Shown here in pieces: positions 7,927 through 15,760 of a stretch of 64,000 nt of DNA. Numbering within the stretch: the stretch's first letter is position 1; every line of letters begins with the position of its first letter. Made by a program: the position numbers and the translations under genes. The DNA comes from Viridibacillus soli (lineage in GTDB: Bacteria > Bacillota > Bacilli > Bacillales_A > Planococcaceae), in the NCBI RefSeq assembly GCF_016612995.1, contig NZ_JAEOAH010000012.1:1-64000 (forward strand), given 5' to 3'. The notes under the pieces are model-generated. The model saw nothing but the letters and a program-made list of their open reading frames with translations. It did not search any database and was not told where the DNA came from.

Positions 7927-8473
7927 TTTTTTGAAATTACTTAAAAATAGTTTGGATTTTATGTCTGAACAAGAAAAAAAAGGTATAGTAGATGAATATA
8001 TTATGCACTTTGCTGAGAAAAAACATGAAAATAAAAGTGAAGAGGAAATATCTAAAGAATTGGGAAATCCTGTAGAGATTGCTAAAGAATTAAACGCTGT
8101 TTATTCTATTAAGAAGGTTGAAGAGAATAAAAGCAAGTTTACATCACATTTGTCAATTATGGGATTAAGTGTAATGAATTGTATTATTATTATAGTGAGT
8201 TTATTTGCGCTACTAATACTTTTACCATTTATATTAGCTTATATCATTGGTGTACCTACCATGATTCTATCTCCACTGATTTTAATTGTAACAGGATTTG
8301 TTAATGGATTTAGTACAATTGGATTTAAAGAGATTTTCGAGTCCATAAAAGGGCTTATTATAGGCTCTCTTTTAGCATTCCTAGGGTATTATATAGGGAA
8401 ATCTTTTGTTAGACTATGTATTAAATACTTTAGATGGAACAAGTCAATTGCAAGGGGGGAGAAATTATTATGA
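7904..8473 (+). CDS. DUF1700 (HAAS) membrane protein
   Basis: A 189-residue protein: an N-terminal HAAS domain of about 65 residues (FLKLLKNSLDFMSEQEKK and EEEISKELGNPVEIAKEL), then three or so membrane helices. DUF1700 proteins usually follow a PadR repressor and are often grouped with cell-envelope adhesin-like genes. The PadR here is broken, so the gene may be constitutive. The ATG is preceded by GAGGAGA, and the gene overlaps the next one by four bases (ATGA), showing translational coupling. Confidence 0.82.
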   Translation: MINLNKNNFLKLLKNSLDFMSEQEKKGIVDEYIMHFAEKKHENKSEEEISKELGNPVEIAKELNAVYSIKKVEENKSKFTSHLSIMGLSVMNCIIIIVSLFALLILLPFILAYIIGVPTMILSPLILIVTGFVNGFSTIGFKEIFESIKGLIIGSLLAFLGYYIGKSFVRLCIKYFRWNKSIARGEKLL

Positions 8474-9075
8474 GAAGGATTTTTTACAGCTTCCTAATTC
8501 TTTTGATACTAAGCGCATGTTCGCAGGAAAAAAATATTGACGCTACAGAAGATACTACAGAAGAGGAACTTCCTCTTACGCAGGACGTAAAGATTCCTAG
8601 TATTATTTTCACCTCTGAAAAACAAAATAGTACAATAGGAGAAGATGAAATAAAACTAAGCATAAAAACATATCTAGATAGCTTTGAAGAATTATCTAAT
8701 GCTAGTGAACCATTTCAAGAGATTATAGATGAAGAAGAGGAATTTAATAAAAATGAATTAGAGAAATTCGACAAAATTATCAAGCTTACAAAAGAAAATG
8801 ATAAGAATTTTTCTAACTATATCTTAAATAATACATTGCCTGAAGGTTATCAAGAAGAGTCTGAAAGAATTAGCCAGTACATTACAGCTTTAAATGAGAC
8901 TCTTAATGAAATGGATGAAATGCTAGATGACATAAATAAAGGAGTTGTTCCAAAATTAAACATTATATCAATAATTGGTAAAGGTAAAGTGGTGAATGGA
9001 AGAGAACAGAAAAAAATAGAAGAATTCCTTGATAAGAAAAATATTGATACTAAAGTATTTGGACGGGAACATTAA
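8470..9075 (+). CDS. Putative lipoprotein of unknown function
   Basis: A 201-residue protein beginning with a lipoprotein signal (FLILLILSAC, lipid-modified Cys at about residue 17), followed by an acidic linker and a highly charged, probably helical domain. No known enzymatic motif is visible. I chose ATG 8470 because it overlaps the upstream stop by four bases and follows AAGGGGGGAG; an earlier in-frame ATG at 8434 would bury the signal peptide. It is coupled to the DUF1700 gene and may be its partner at the membrane surface. Confidence 0.75.
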   Translation: MRRIFYSFLILLILSACSQEKNIDATEDTTEEELPLTQDVKIPSIIFTSEKQNSTIGEDEIKLSIKTYLDSFEELSNASEPFQEIIDEEEEFNKNELEKFDKIIKLTKENDKNFSNYILNNTLPEGYQEESERISQYITALNETLNEMDEMLDDINKGVVPKLNIISIIGKGKVVNGREQKKIEEFLDKKNIDTKVFGREH

Positions 9076-9204
9076 GAAAAAGAAAAGTAACAGAGTAATT
9101 CGTTGAGCTTTATAATTATAATCGATTCTTATCCTTTTAAGCATTTTCGGCCATTATTGCCAAACTTAGTACTATGCATAAAATTATATTATACATAAGA
9201 CATT

Positions 9205-9257
9205 ACAATACTACCGAAATATTGAATTGTTCATATTTTGGTAGTATTGTTTTTTTA
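9205..9257 (+). terminator. Terminator after the DUF1700-lipoprotein pair
   Basis: ACAATACTACC..AAATAT pairs with ATATTT..GGTAGTATTGT followed by a run of seven Ts. Confidence 0.8.
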
Positions 9258-9281
9258 CACCAATATAAAGGGTGAGGAATA

Positions 9282-9395
9282 ATGATTAAATTATCTATGA
9301 AGGCAAATAATGAAAAAAGTGAAGCTGATGTATCAAAAGCAACACTTTATAACAACAAAGACATCCGTTCAAGAATAGAAACAGCGAGGTACTAG
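9282..9395 (+). CDS. Short open frame, probably a truncated gene
   Basis: A frame of 37 residues (MIKLSMKANNEKSEADVSK, then ATLYNNKDIRSRIETARY) begins after a good GGGTGAGG site. Its end runs into the IS66 remnant. I do not recognise the family. It may be the first codons of a gene cut by the IS66 insertion or a later deletion. Confidence 0.35.
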   Translation: MIKLSMKANNEKSEADVSKATLYNNKDIRSRIETARY

Positions 9396-9585
9396 AGGAA
9401 GTGCCATCATGTATAGTGTGGTTGAAACCGCAAAAGAGAATAATCTAAGTCCCTATCATTATCTTCGTTATTTGTTTGAAAAGCTTTCCAACTTCGATTT
9501 AAACAATAAAGAGGGAATTGATAAAGTCTTGCCGTGGTCAATGGATTTACCATCTAGTTGCAGAGTACCGAAAAAAATGAAGCAA
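9386..9585 (+). mobile_element. IS66-family transposase C-terminal remnant
   Basis: The frame RGTRGSAIMYSVVETAKENN, followed by LSPYHYLRYLFEKLSNFDLN and LPWSMDLPSSCRVPK, matches the IS66 C-terminal domain (IYSIIETAKENGLxPxxYLxYLFExLPN...LPWSxxLPxxCR). Only the last 65 or so codons remain. The catalytic DDE region and the inverted-repeat ends are missing, so it cannot move. Confidence 0.85.
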
Positions 9586-9586
9586 A

Positions 9587-9631
9587 CAAAAAATAACTCC
9601 AAAATCAACTTTTATTGTATATTTTGGAGTT
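9587..9631 (-). terminator. Terminator of the dynamin-like gene
   Basis: On the minus strand AACTCCAAAAT and ATTTTGGAGTT form an 11-base-pair stem followed by ATTTTTTG. It starts just beyond the stop of the gene at 9641. Confidence 0.8.
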
Positions 9632-9640
9632 GCTTTACGT

Positions 9641-12424
9641 TTACTCTATGTTTGTTTCTATAGTTAAATCTGTATAGGAATTATCCTCACCTATATTTAA
9701 GATTACTTCACATTGACGTAATCTCAATTCAAAGAGCGTTATAGAATCATGATAAACTTCAGGATTGGATTTCATTTTATGCAGTATATCTTGTTTTTCT
9801 TGTATTTCTAAATGAGTGTTTTCTACAGCTTGTTCCAAAGCGCCAAATGGATTTTTAAAGAACATATTAATATCCCGCGCTTGTGCGTTTTCAAATAGCC
9901 CAAATTGCAAGAAAAATTTGTTCATAATAGAAGTCGTTACATCGGTATAATCTTCATTTTCTAAATACTGTTTGTATTTGTTATACAGCATAGCTTTATT
10001 TTTAGGAAGAACTCCAAATAATTTACCGGCACTTTTCAGTAAAAATTGTGCTGGTGTAAATCGGCGTAAGATATTTACTTCTTCCATCTGTATTCTAGTT
10101 GTCATTCTATCAGTATCTCTGCGCCAGTCATCAAGCACTTTAAAGTCACATTCTAACTGTATTCGATTTTCTCCATATAAAGAATTAAGTCCTTCACTGA
10201 TTTCTTCTAAGTACGATTGACTTTGAAGGAACTCATTATTAGAAGTTGCAATCCAATTTTGCATAGAGCGAGCAAGATTAGGTAACACAGTTTGTTCTAG
10301 ATATTTTTGGACTCTTTCGTTCATCGCTGTATTTAGTTCAATATCAATGTGCCCAAAATCGCTTTCTTCACTAATTAAATCAGAACAACTCTGCAATAGT
10401 TTCGGAATATGTTCTGTAAGCTCATTAGTAATTTCGTTTTTCATTGTACGATATGATTCTGTAATTAAATGGATTTTTTCCTTCTCTAAAGCAGAAAGGT
10501 TATTAATAAAACCATTTAGTTTAACTAACATATCTTTATCCAAATTAATAGAATCCACTAGTTTATTTTCCATCTCGACGCGTTTATCCAAAAGATATTT
10601 AATTGTTTTTCGAATGAAAAACAATAACTTTTCAGTACGTTCTACATCGATATTTTTATGGTTAAAGTTAAAATGAATAAACTCAGTTAAATCGTTTAGT
10701 TGTTGACTATTTGTATATAACGAAGAGTAAGGGAAAATTCTTGCATGCGGGAAATATGCGTTTATTCTCGCTTGCGTATCATGTATAACTCTTTTTGCTT
10801 CTGCTTCACTGTAAATGTTATCGATTTTATTTAATAAGAAATGAATTTGTAGATTTGGTGTATGTTCTTGAATACTTAATAGAATGTCACGTTCTTTGTC
10901 AGTAAAAGGCGAATCCGCATTCAATACGAATAATAATTCGTCTACAGAATTTATATATTCGAATGTCTCATCTCTAGTATCGTTGTTCCTATTAAAGCTA
11001 GGTGTAACAACGAATGTACGTTTATTTTTACTTAAAAATCTGCATGGTAATTTAAATTCAACATATGCTCTATCTCTATATGTTTGGGGGTGTAGAGACA
11101 TCATGTTCTGGTAATCAGAGAAATTCTCAGTTGTTGTAATTGCTGAATCTGTTATTGCGTTAAATTCTGTATGAGCGTCATTTTTAAAGACAACTACATT
11201 TGAGACTGAGTTTTCTAATATATTTTCTCCTAGTACAGAGTTAATAAATGAAGCTTTTCCATTTCCTGAAGTTCCAGTTACTAAAAGGCGATTTGTTCTT
11301 AAATCTGCAAGCTCGCTAACTAACCATCTAAATCGATGACCCATTTCTAAATCATTTTTTTGTGCCCACTGTGTAATAGATTCAAAAAGATGCAAACTAT
11401 ATTCTAAGCCATTTACATGATTAATAGAATATGATAGTAGGTTTTCCGCATGTTTTATATTTTCTGAATCTATTTTGGAAGGGAAACTCTCATCCCATGC
11501 CAATACAGCTGCAGATGGAAATACAGAATGAGACGGATTGGCTATCTTTAACCAATTTGTTAAAAGATTTGGAATGATATCGTGTAATTGTCTTAGCATA
11601 TATTGACCTTGAATTAATTCAAAGTACGTTTCTTCGTAAAGAGAAGAAATTTTGTCCCATATATCGGACGAATGTATTTCGAGAAGTAAGAAAAATTCAT
11701 TTATTGTTTTAAGCCATAATAAGTAATTTTGTTCATTTTTATAGCTGTGCCAAAGTGATGAAACAATTTGCGTAAATTGTACTTGATCTACATTATTTAA
11801 TGTAACTAATACTTCATAAAAATAGTCTGGTGAAATATTTTTAGTAAATCCTTTATCGATATATTCTTTTAGAACCTCAAACCATGGAGAAGATTCTGTT
11901 CGAATTAGTTCATTCACAGCAAGCCCTACTGCACTGTCAAAATCTTGCTGTTCTTCATAAAAGGAACGTGCAATTGTTGTGACGTTTGGATAATCGGGAT
12001 TTAAAGAAACCGCGTCTTTAATAACAGCGAAAGCTGAATCAAGATTATTTTGCTCGATGTAAAGAGACAGTAATTGCAGTGCAATTTCGGTCTTAAGTGT
12101 TTTGTTATCAGTAGTAATGGAGGTATAAACATTTTCAGCAACTGATAATTGATTAAGTTCGAAGTAAGCATCCGCAATATTTTTTTGTGCCCATGGTGCT
12201 AATTCATTACTAACTTTCTCCCATTTAAAAATAGCTGATTCAAAATCTTGATGGTGATAATAAAATTCACCTTGTGCAAAACGAATATAAGATCCATCGG
12301 AAATCTCATTTTTTTGTTCGTTTAAATAAGCTTCTCCAAGTACTTGAAGAGGTGGATGTGTTTCATTCTCCATTAGGAATGTTTCATAATATATCTTTTT
12401 TATTAATTGTTTTTCTAATCTCAT
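9641..12424 (-). CDS. TPR-containing dynamin-like GTPase family protein
   Basis: A 927-residue protein. Residues 1-350 are helical with TPR-like repeats (EFYYHHQDFESAIFKWEKVS; AYFELNQLSVAENVYTSI). A P-loop domain starts near residue 375: VTGTSGNGKASFINSVLG (G1, residues 384-392) and LLNKIDN (G4, Asn532-Asp535). The rest is coiled-coil-rich, as in bacterial dynamin-like proteins, which remodel membranes. G1 has Ala where Ser or Thr should bind magnesium, and G3 reads VVTPSF instead of DTPG, so nucleotide hydrolysis is doubtful. ATG 12424 follows GGTGGGGG; ATG 12439 would overlap it. It is monocistronic, with an IS66 relic next to its 3' end. Confidence 0.75.
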   Translation of the reverse strand: MRLEKQLIKKIYYETFLMENETHPPLQVLGEAYLNEQKNEISDGSYIRFAQGEFYYHHQDFESAIFKWEKVSNELAPWAQKNIADAYFELNQLSVAENVYTSITTDNKTLKTEIALQLLSLYIEQNNLDSAFAVIKDAVSLNPDYPNVTTIARSFYEEQQDFDSAVGLAVNELIRTESSPWFEVLKEYIDKGFTKNISPDYFYEVLVTLNNVDQVQFTQIVSSLWHSYKNEQNYLLWLKTINEFFLLLEIHSSDIWDKISSLYEETYFELIQGQYMLRQLHDIIPNLLTNWLKIANPSHSVFPSAAVLAWDESFPSKIDSENIKHAENLLSYSINHVNGLEYSLHLFESITQWAQKNDLEMGHRFRWLVSELADLRTNRLLVTGTSGNGKASFINSVLGENILENSVSNVVVFKNDAHTEFNAITDSAITTTENFSDYQNMMSLHPQTYRDRAYVEFKLPCRFLSKNKRTFVVTPSFNRNNDTRDETFEYINSVDELLFVLNADSPFTDKERDILLSIQEHTPNLQIHFLLNKIDNIYSEAEAKRVIHDTQARINAYFPHARIFPYSSLYTNSQQLNDLTEFIHFNFNHKNIDVERTEKLLFFIRKTIKYLLDKRVEMENKLVDSINLDKDMLVKLNGFINNLSALEKEKIHLITESYRTMKNEITNELTEHIPKLLQSCSDLISEESDFGHIDIELNTAMNERVQKYLEQTVLPNLARSMQNWIATSNNEFLQSQSYLEEISEGLNSLYGENRIQLECDFKVLDDWRRDTDRMTTRIQMEEVNILRRFTPAQFLLKSAGKLFGVLPKNKAMLYNKYKQYLENEDYTDVTTSIMNKFFLQFGLFENAQARDINMFFKNPFGALEQAVENTHLEIQEKQDILHKMKSNPEVYHDSITLFELRLRQCEVILNIGEDNSYTDLTIETNIE

Positions 12425-12730
12425 TTTTTCCCCCACCATATCTCAGAGAATACATTTTTCTCCAGTGTCAACACTTTTTTGTATTTATACTTTTTTATTT
12501 TAACAAAGAATTTCTTTTGGAAAATTTCATTTTTCTTTCATTTTTTAAGTAAGATTGAAGTTTAATGAGAAAAGTTTCATTTTTTTTTCAATTTCCTTTC
12601 ACAGTTGTGAAACAACATTAAATCTTCCTAATAACTTAATGCGAAAATAATATTCTACATTAAGTTGTAACATTCCATGTAGAGTTCGTTATAAGTAAGC
12701 GCCAAAAGTGTAAAAAGCCTTGGATATAAA

Positions 12731-13210
12731 ATGATAAATCAATTATCAGAAGGGGAAATACATTGGACTTATAATATCGAGTCAAATAGTGTTGCATTAA
12801 TAGTAAAGCATTTGAGTGGAAATATGGTTTCAAGATGGACTGACTTTTTAACTTCAGACGGAGAAAAGGAATATAGAAATCGTGATGAAGAATTTATAGA
12901 AGATATATCTTCAAAATCCGAGCTAACTATTGTTTGGGAAAAAGGCTGGAAAACCTTAATTGATACATTAACTGCTTTAAGTGAACAAGATTTATTGGGA
13001 AATATATATATTTATGGAGAAAGGCATTTAGTTTTAGAGGCTATTGAAAGGCAAATAGCACATTATGCTTATCACGCCGATCAAATGGTTTTTATTGGTA
13101 AGCAAATAAAAGATAGTAAATGGGAGAGTCTCAGTATTCCAAAAGGAAAATCGGAAGGGTATTTAAACCAAATGCTTGATAAACACCAAGACAAAATAAA
13201 CAAAGAATAG
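12731..13210 (+). CDS. DUF1572/DinB-like protein, probably 5'-truncated
   Basis: A four-helix DinB-superfamily protein of the DUF1572 type, with ESNSVALIVKHLSGNMVSRW, the RNRDEEF segment and IERQIAHYAYHADQM. The His residues (KHL, HYAYH) are the usual metal ligands. Homology continues upstream of ATG 12731 in frame (SVKSLGYK; relatives have YYKSLGEKA) back to a TAA at 12692 without any start codon. No good ribosome binding site precedes 12731. Either translation uses this shortened start or the gene is decaying. Confidence 0.65.
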   Translation: MINQLSEGEIHWTYNIESNSVALIVKHLSGNMVSRWTDFLTSDGEKEYRNRDEEFIEDISSKSELTIVWEKGWKTLIDTLTALSEQDLLGNIYIYGERHLVLEAIERQIAHYAYHADQMVFIGKQIKDSKWESLSIPKGKSEGYLNQMLDKHQDKINKE

Positions 13211-13270
13211 TATAGTCCTATTAAAAAACACCTCGTTTTTCATCTGTCAGGTGCTTTAGTTTAATAAAAA

Positions 13271-13320
13271 GGAAAGGGCGTTACGTATTAGTCATATAAA
13301 ATATGTAATGTCCTTTTATT
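13271..13320 (+). terminator. Possible terminator after the DUF1572 gene
   Basis: AAAGGGCGTTACGTATT pairs imperfectly with AATATGTAATGTCCTTTT, followed by ATTTATTT. Mismatches make it weaker than the other terminators here. Confidence 0.45.
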
Positions 13321-13380
13321 TATTTATTTATCTTTTTTTAATTTAGGTCTTGATAAAATAGATAGTGGTGTACTTTTTGA

Positions 13381-13745
13381 TTGCGCCCAGCATGGACGCA
13401 AACTATAGGGAGCAAGTCCCGAGCCATGAAATCAGAAGTAGTGGTTAGGCAAGCACGATGAGGTCAGTGGTGACGCGGAATTTGAAGAAAGCGAGCGGCA
13501 AATCTCCGGTCTAAGGAACAAGAACTTAGACAAGGCTATACATATTTGAAAAAGCCTACTTAACAACGCAAAGCCCTTTCTGTCTATAGGTATATTTAGT
13601 AAATGGAGTAGATAGGCGGTGAGAAAGAGTGTGTTCTTACCTCGGGACCTAAATACATTAAGTTTGTTTAGTGATAAACAGGTAAACAATCAAACGTCAT
13701 AGTACTGTTTAATTCTAGAGTGATTGAGAAGGAGTAAACGATAGA
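13381..13745 (+). mobile_element. Group II intron 5' RNA remnant
   Basis: The segment starts with TGCGCCCAGCATGGACGC, close to the GUGYG 5' end of bacterial group II introns. It continues with motifs I know from Bacillus intron domain I to III: GGGAGCAAGTCCCGAGCC, GGTGACGCGGAATTTGAAG, AAGCGAGCGGCAAATCTCCGG, AATGGAGTAGATAGGCGG and TCTTACCTCGGGACC. No intron-encoded reverse transcriptase and no domain V follow; the sequence becomes plain AT-rich spacer after about 13745. It is therefore a truncated, immobile relic. Confidence 0.72.
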
Positions 13746-14059
13746 AATCTCCTATGATAAAATAGAACTTTTTTAGTAACCCTTGAACTAACAAACATAC
13801 ACATACCAGCTATTGATAAATCCAACTTACAATTGTTAATTTCCTCGAATTTTGTGTGCCATCAAACATTATGTTAAATATATTTAAAATTACATAAATT
13901 ACTAATAATATATAAATAAGGATAATTATTGTGTTTTTATTGCCTTTTGAATAACTGAAAAAATATAAAGAAATGAAAATGATATGTATTTTTGAATTAA
14001 TTCATTTTTTAAATGAATTTTCAAGTATGTTAAAAATCATAAGATAAGAGAGGTATGCT
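13746..14059. other. AT-rich spacer
   Basis: No coding frame, repeat or clear hairpin is visible. It is very AT-rich between 13860 and 14040 and probably contains the promoter of the acetyltransferase gene. Confidence 0.4.
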
Positions 14060-14620
14060 ATGTTTACAAATGCTTGTATTGAAACTGAAAGATTATTAAT
14101 TAGACCCTATCAAATTGGTGATTTAGACTGTTTATATGAATTGCAAAAGCACCCCGAGGTACATCGCTATATTCCTGAACCGATTTATTCCATGGGAGAA
14201 ATGGAAAATATCATTCGGTGGAGTATGGATGTAAACAAAAAGAACACAGTAAATAATATTATAAAATTCAATCTTGCCATAATAGAAAAAACTTCTCAAA
14301 AATTAATCGGTTATTGTGGATTAGGACCGTTAGACTTTAACCCCTCATTAACAGAATTATATTATGCATTAACATATGATCAGTGGGGAAATGGATATGC
14401 TACAGAAGCTTCAAAAGCTCTTTTAAATTATGCTTTCTCAGTTTTTCAGGTTGAAAATATTGTTACTACTGTATTTCCAGAAAATCTAGCCTCTATTCAT
14501 GTGTTAGAAAAACTAGGGTTTCAATATAAGCATAAAGTTCAAGATTTAGATGTAGAATTTCAAGAATTTGAAGGGTTACTGTTTTTCTCTAAAACAAATC
14601 CTATTTCTTTAACTAACTGA
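14060..14620 (+). CDS. GNAT acetyltransferase, RimJ/RimL type
   Basis: A 186-residue acetyl-CoA-dependent N-acetyltransferase. The start ETERLLIRPYQIGDLD is the typical RimJ/RimL beginning. The acetyl-CoA pyrophosphate loop appears as QWGNGYATEA, and the C-terminal part has NLASIHVLEKLGFQY. The substrate (ribosomal protein N-terminus, amino acid or drug) cannot be predicted. GAGAGG lies six bases before the ATG. It stands alone between relics of mobile DNA and may be an accessory gene. Confidence 0.85.
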   Translation: MFTNACIETERLLIRPYQIGDLDCLYELQKHPEVHRYIPEPIYSMGEMENIIRWSMDVNKKNTVNNIIKFNLAIIEKTSQKLIGYCGLGPLDFNPSLTELYYALTYDQWGNGYATEASKALLNYAFSVFQVENIVTTVFPENLASIHVLEKLGFQYKHKVQDLDVEFQEFEGLLFFSKTNPISLTN

Positions 14621-14914
14621 TTCAAAGCATGTGTAATATATTGTTGTAATTCTTTAGAAAATAATTGTAGTTTAACAGAAATCGATAGGCTCTTAAAAAA
14701 CGCCATTCTTAAAAGTCATGGAAAAATCGCATGGGACTTAGGTGAAATGTTTGTTAGTGTTGATCTTATTGGAAATCCAAAGATAATGATCAAACATGGT
14801 TACGATACTATTTTAAAGACATACATAAAAACTGCTGTTTTCTATAATGAGGATGGTACTATATATAATAAAAAGTATACAAGAATTGACTTAAAGAAGT
14901 TGTTAAACTATTGA
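14621..14914 (+). pseudogene. Open frame without start codon, gene remnant
   Basis: After the acetyltransferase stop, the same frame stays open to TGA 14914 and has coding character in its second half (KIAWDLGEMFVSVDLIGNP, TYIKTAVFYNEDGTIYNK, RIDLKKLLNY). No ATG, GTG or TTG with a ribosome binding site precedes it. I do not recognise the family. It is probably the 3' end of a deleted gene. Confidence 0.4.
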
Positions 14915-15000
14915 GTAGATTTTGTCGACTTAGAAGATACTGATAAAGGCTTTGTGACTGATCCCATAGAGCGAGATAAATAAAAAGAGAATTATATTTT

Positions 15001-15246
15001 CAGGTGTGTTGATTAGGGGAATATTAGGTTGTTACTTACCGTTAAAATGGTTTTTTATTTTCAATATTAACGTATGTTACTACATTTTTAGTTGATTGTA
15101 GCGGAGGGTGATCGACTCCTGCGGGGAATGCAAGCGAACGGAGACCCTGCACGGAGCGTAGCGGAGGAAGCGGCTCGGTGCTTGCCCGCGGAAAGCAACC
15201 TACCACATTAATAGTAATGGTTAAAATGGGTTAATCAACACGCCTG
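15001..15246. repeat. Dispersed intergenic repeat, copy 2 (complete)
   Basis: A 246-base element bounded by CAGGTGTGTTGATTA on the left and TTAATCAACACGCCTG on the right. These are inverted repeats matching at about 14 of 16 positions. The centre is GC-rich (CTCCTGCGGGGAATGC, GCCCGCGGAAAGC), unlike the AT-rich surroundings. Copies 1 and 3 share both the ends and parts of the centre. There is no coding frame. The shape resembles a non-autonomous miniature element or a structured repeat. Confidence 0.82.
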
Positions 15247-15282
15247 ATATATATTCAAACAATTTTTTATGGAGGATAATTT

Positions 15283-15381
15283 ATGAAATTTGTACTAATA
15301 TTTGGTCCACAGGCAGTAGAACATGAATTAGCAAAAGTAACTGAATTTTATGAAGGCTTCGGATGGGTCATAAATAAGTAA
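15283..15381 (+). pseudogene. Remnant of a P-loop kinase-like gene
   Basis: After GGAGG, ATG 15283 opens MKFVLIFGPQAVEHELAKVT, then 12 more codons to TAA. The beginning matches small AAA/shikimate-kinase-like proteins that start MKFVLIFGPQAVGKMTVGxELAK, but the Walker A loop (GKMTVG) has been deleted and the rest of the gene is gone. The 32-residue product would be non-functional. Confidence 0.55.
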
Positions 15382-15383
15382 GT

Positions 15384-15428
15384 AAAAGGATAGATAAGGC
15401 AAAATATATCTGCTTTATCTATCCTTTT
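15384..15428. terminator. Bidirectional terminator
   Basis: AAAAGGATAGATAA..GCA pairs with TGC..TTATCTATCCTTTT. It can serve the minus-strand gene at 15439 and the fragment upstream. Confidence 0.85.
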
Positions 15429-15438
15429 GTTTAATTCG

Positions 15439-15687
15439 TTATTTTTTCATGGATCTTAAAAACAGACTAGCGATAAATACTAAGATGACGGCACCGATAA
15501 TGGAAGGGAAAACATAGAAGTCTTGAATTTCCCAACCCCATGATCCGAGCAATTTACCTCCAAGCCAAGAACCTAGAATCCCTGCAATCATATTGCCTAG
15601 GATTCCTCCTGGTATATCTTTACCTATTATCAAGCCAGCCACCCAGCCGATTAATCCACCTACAATTAAATACAAAATAATACTCAT
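15439..15687 (-). CDS. GlsB/YeaQ/YmgE family stress membrane protein
   Basis: An 82-residue protein with three hydrophobic helices and the family pattern GGLIGWVAGLIIG, GGILGNMIAGILGSWLGG and a C-terminal FIASLFLR. These transglycosylase-associated-type proteins are general stress membrane proteins without a proven biochemical role. The ATG follows AAAGGAG. It is preceded by the divergently spaced nicotinamidase gene on the same strand, and its own ribosome binding site suggests separate expression. Confidence 0.88.
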   Translation of the reverse strand: MSIILYLIVGGLIGWVAGLIIGKDIPGGILGNMIAGILGSWLGGKLLGSWGWEIQDFYVFPSIIGAVILVFIASLFLRSMKK

Positions 15688-15760
15688 TTATGATCACTCC
15701 TTTAGATGTATAGTATTCTTATATCCTTATTGGAGTGATTCTAAACTGCTTTTCTTCATC

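Noticed and set aside
12274-12552. Plus-strand frame of 92 codons opposite the dynamin-like gene start
   Set aside because: Antisense to a coding region and Phe-rich from the T-rich upstream DNA; no ribosome binding site.
13432-13689. Minus-strand open frame of 85 codons
   Set aside because: It is antisense to the group II intron RNA relic and has no start signals.
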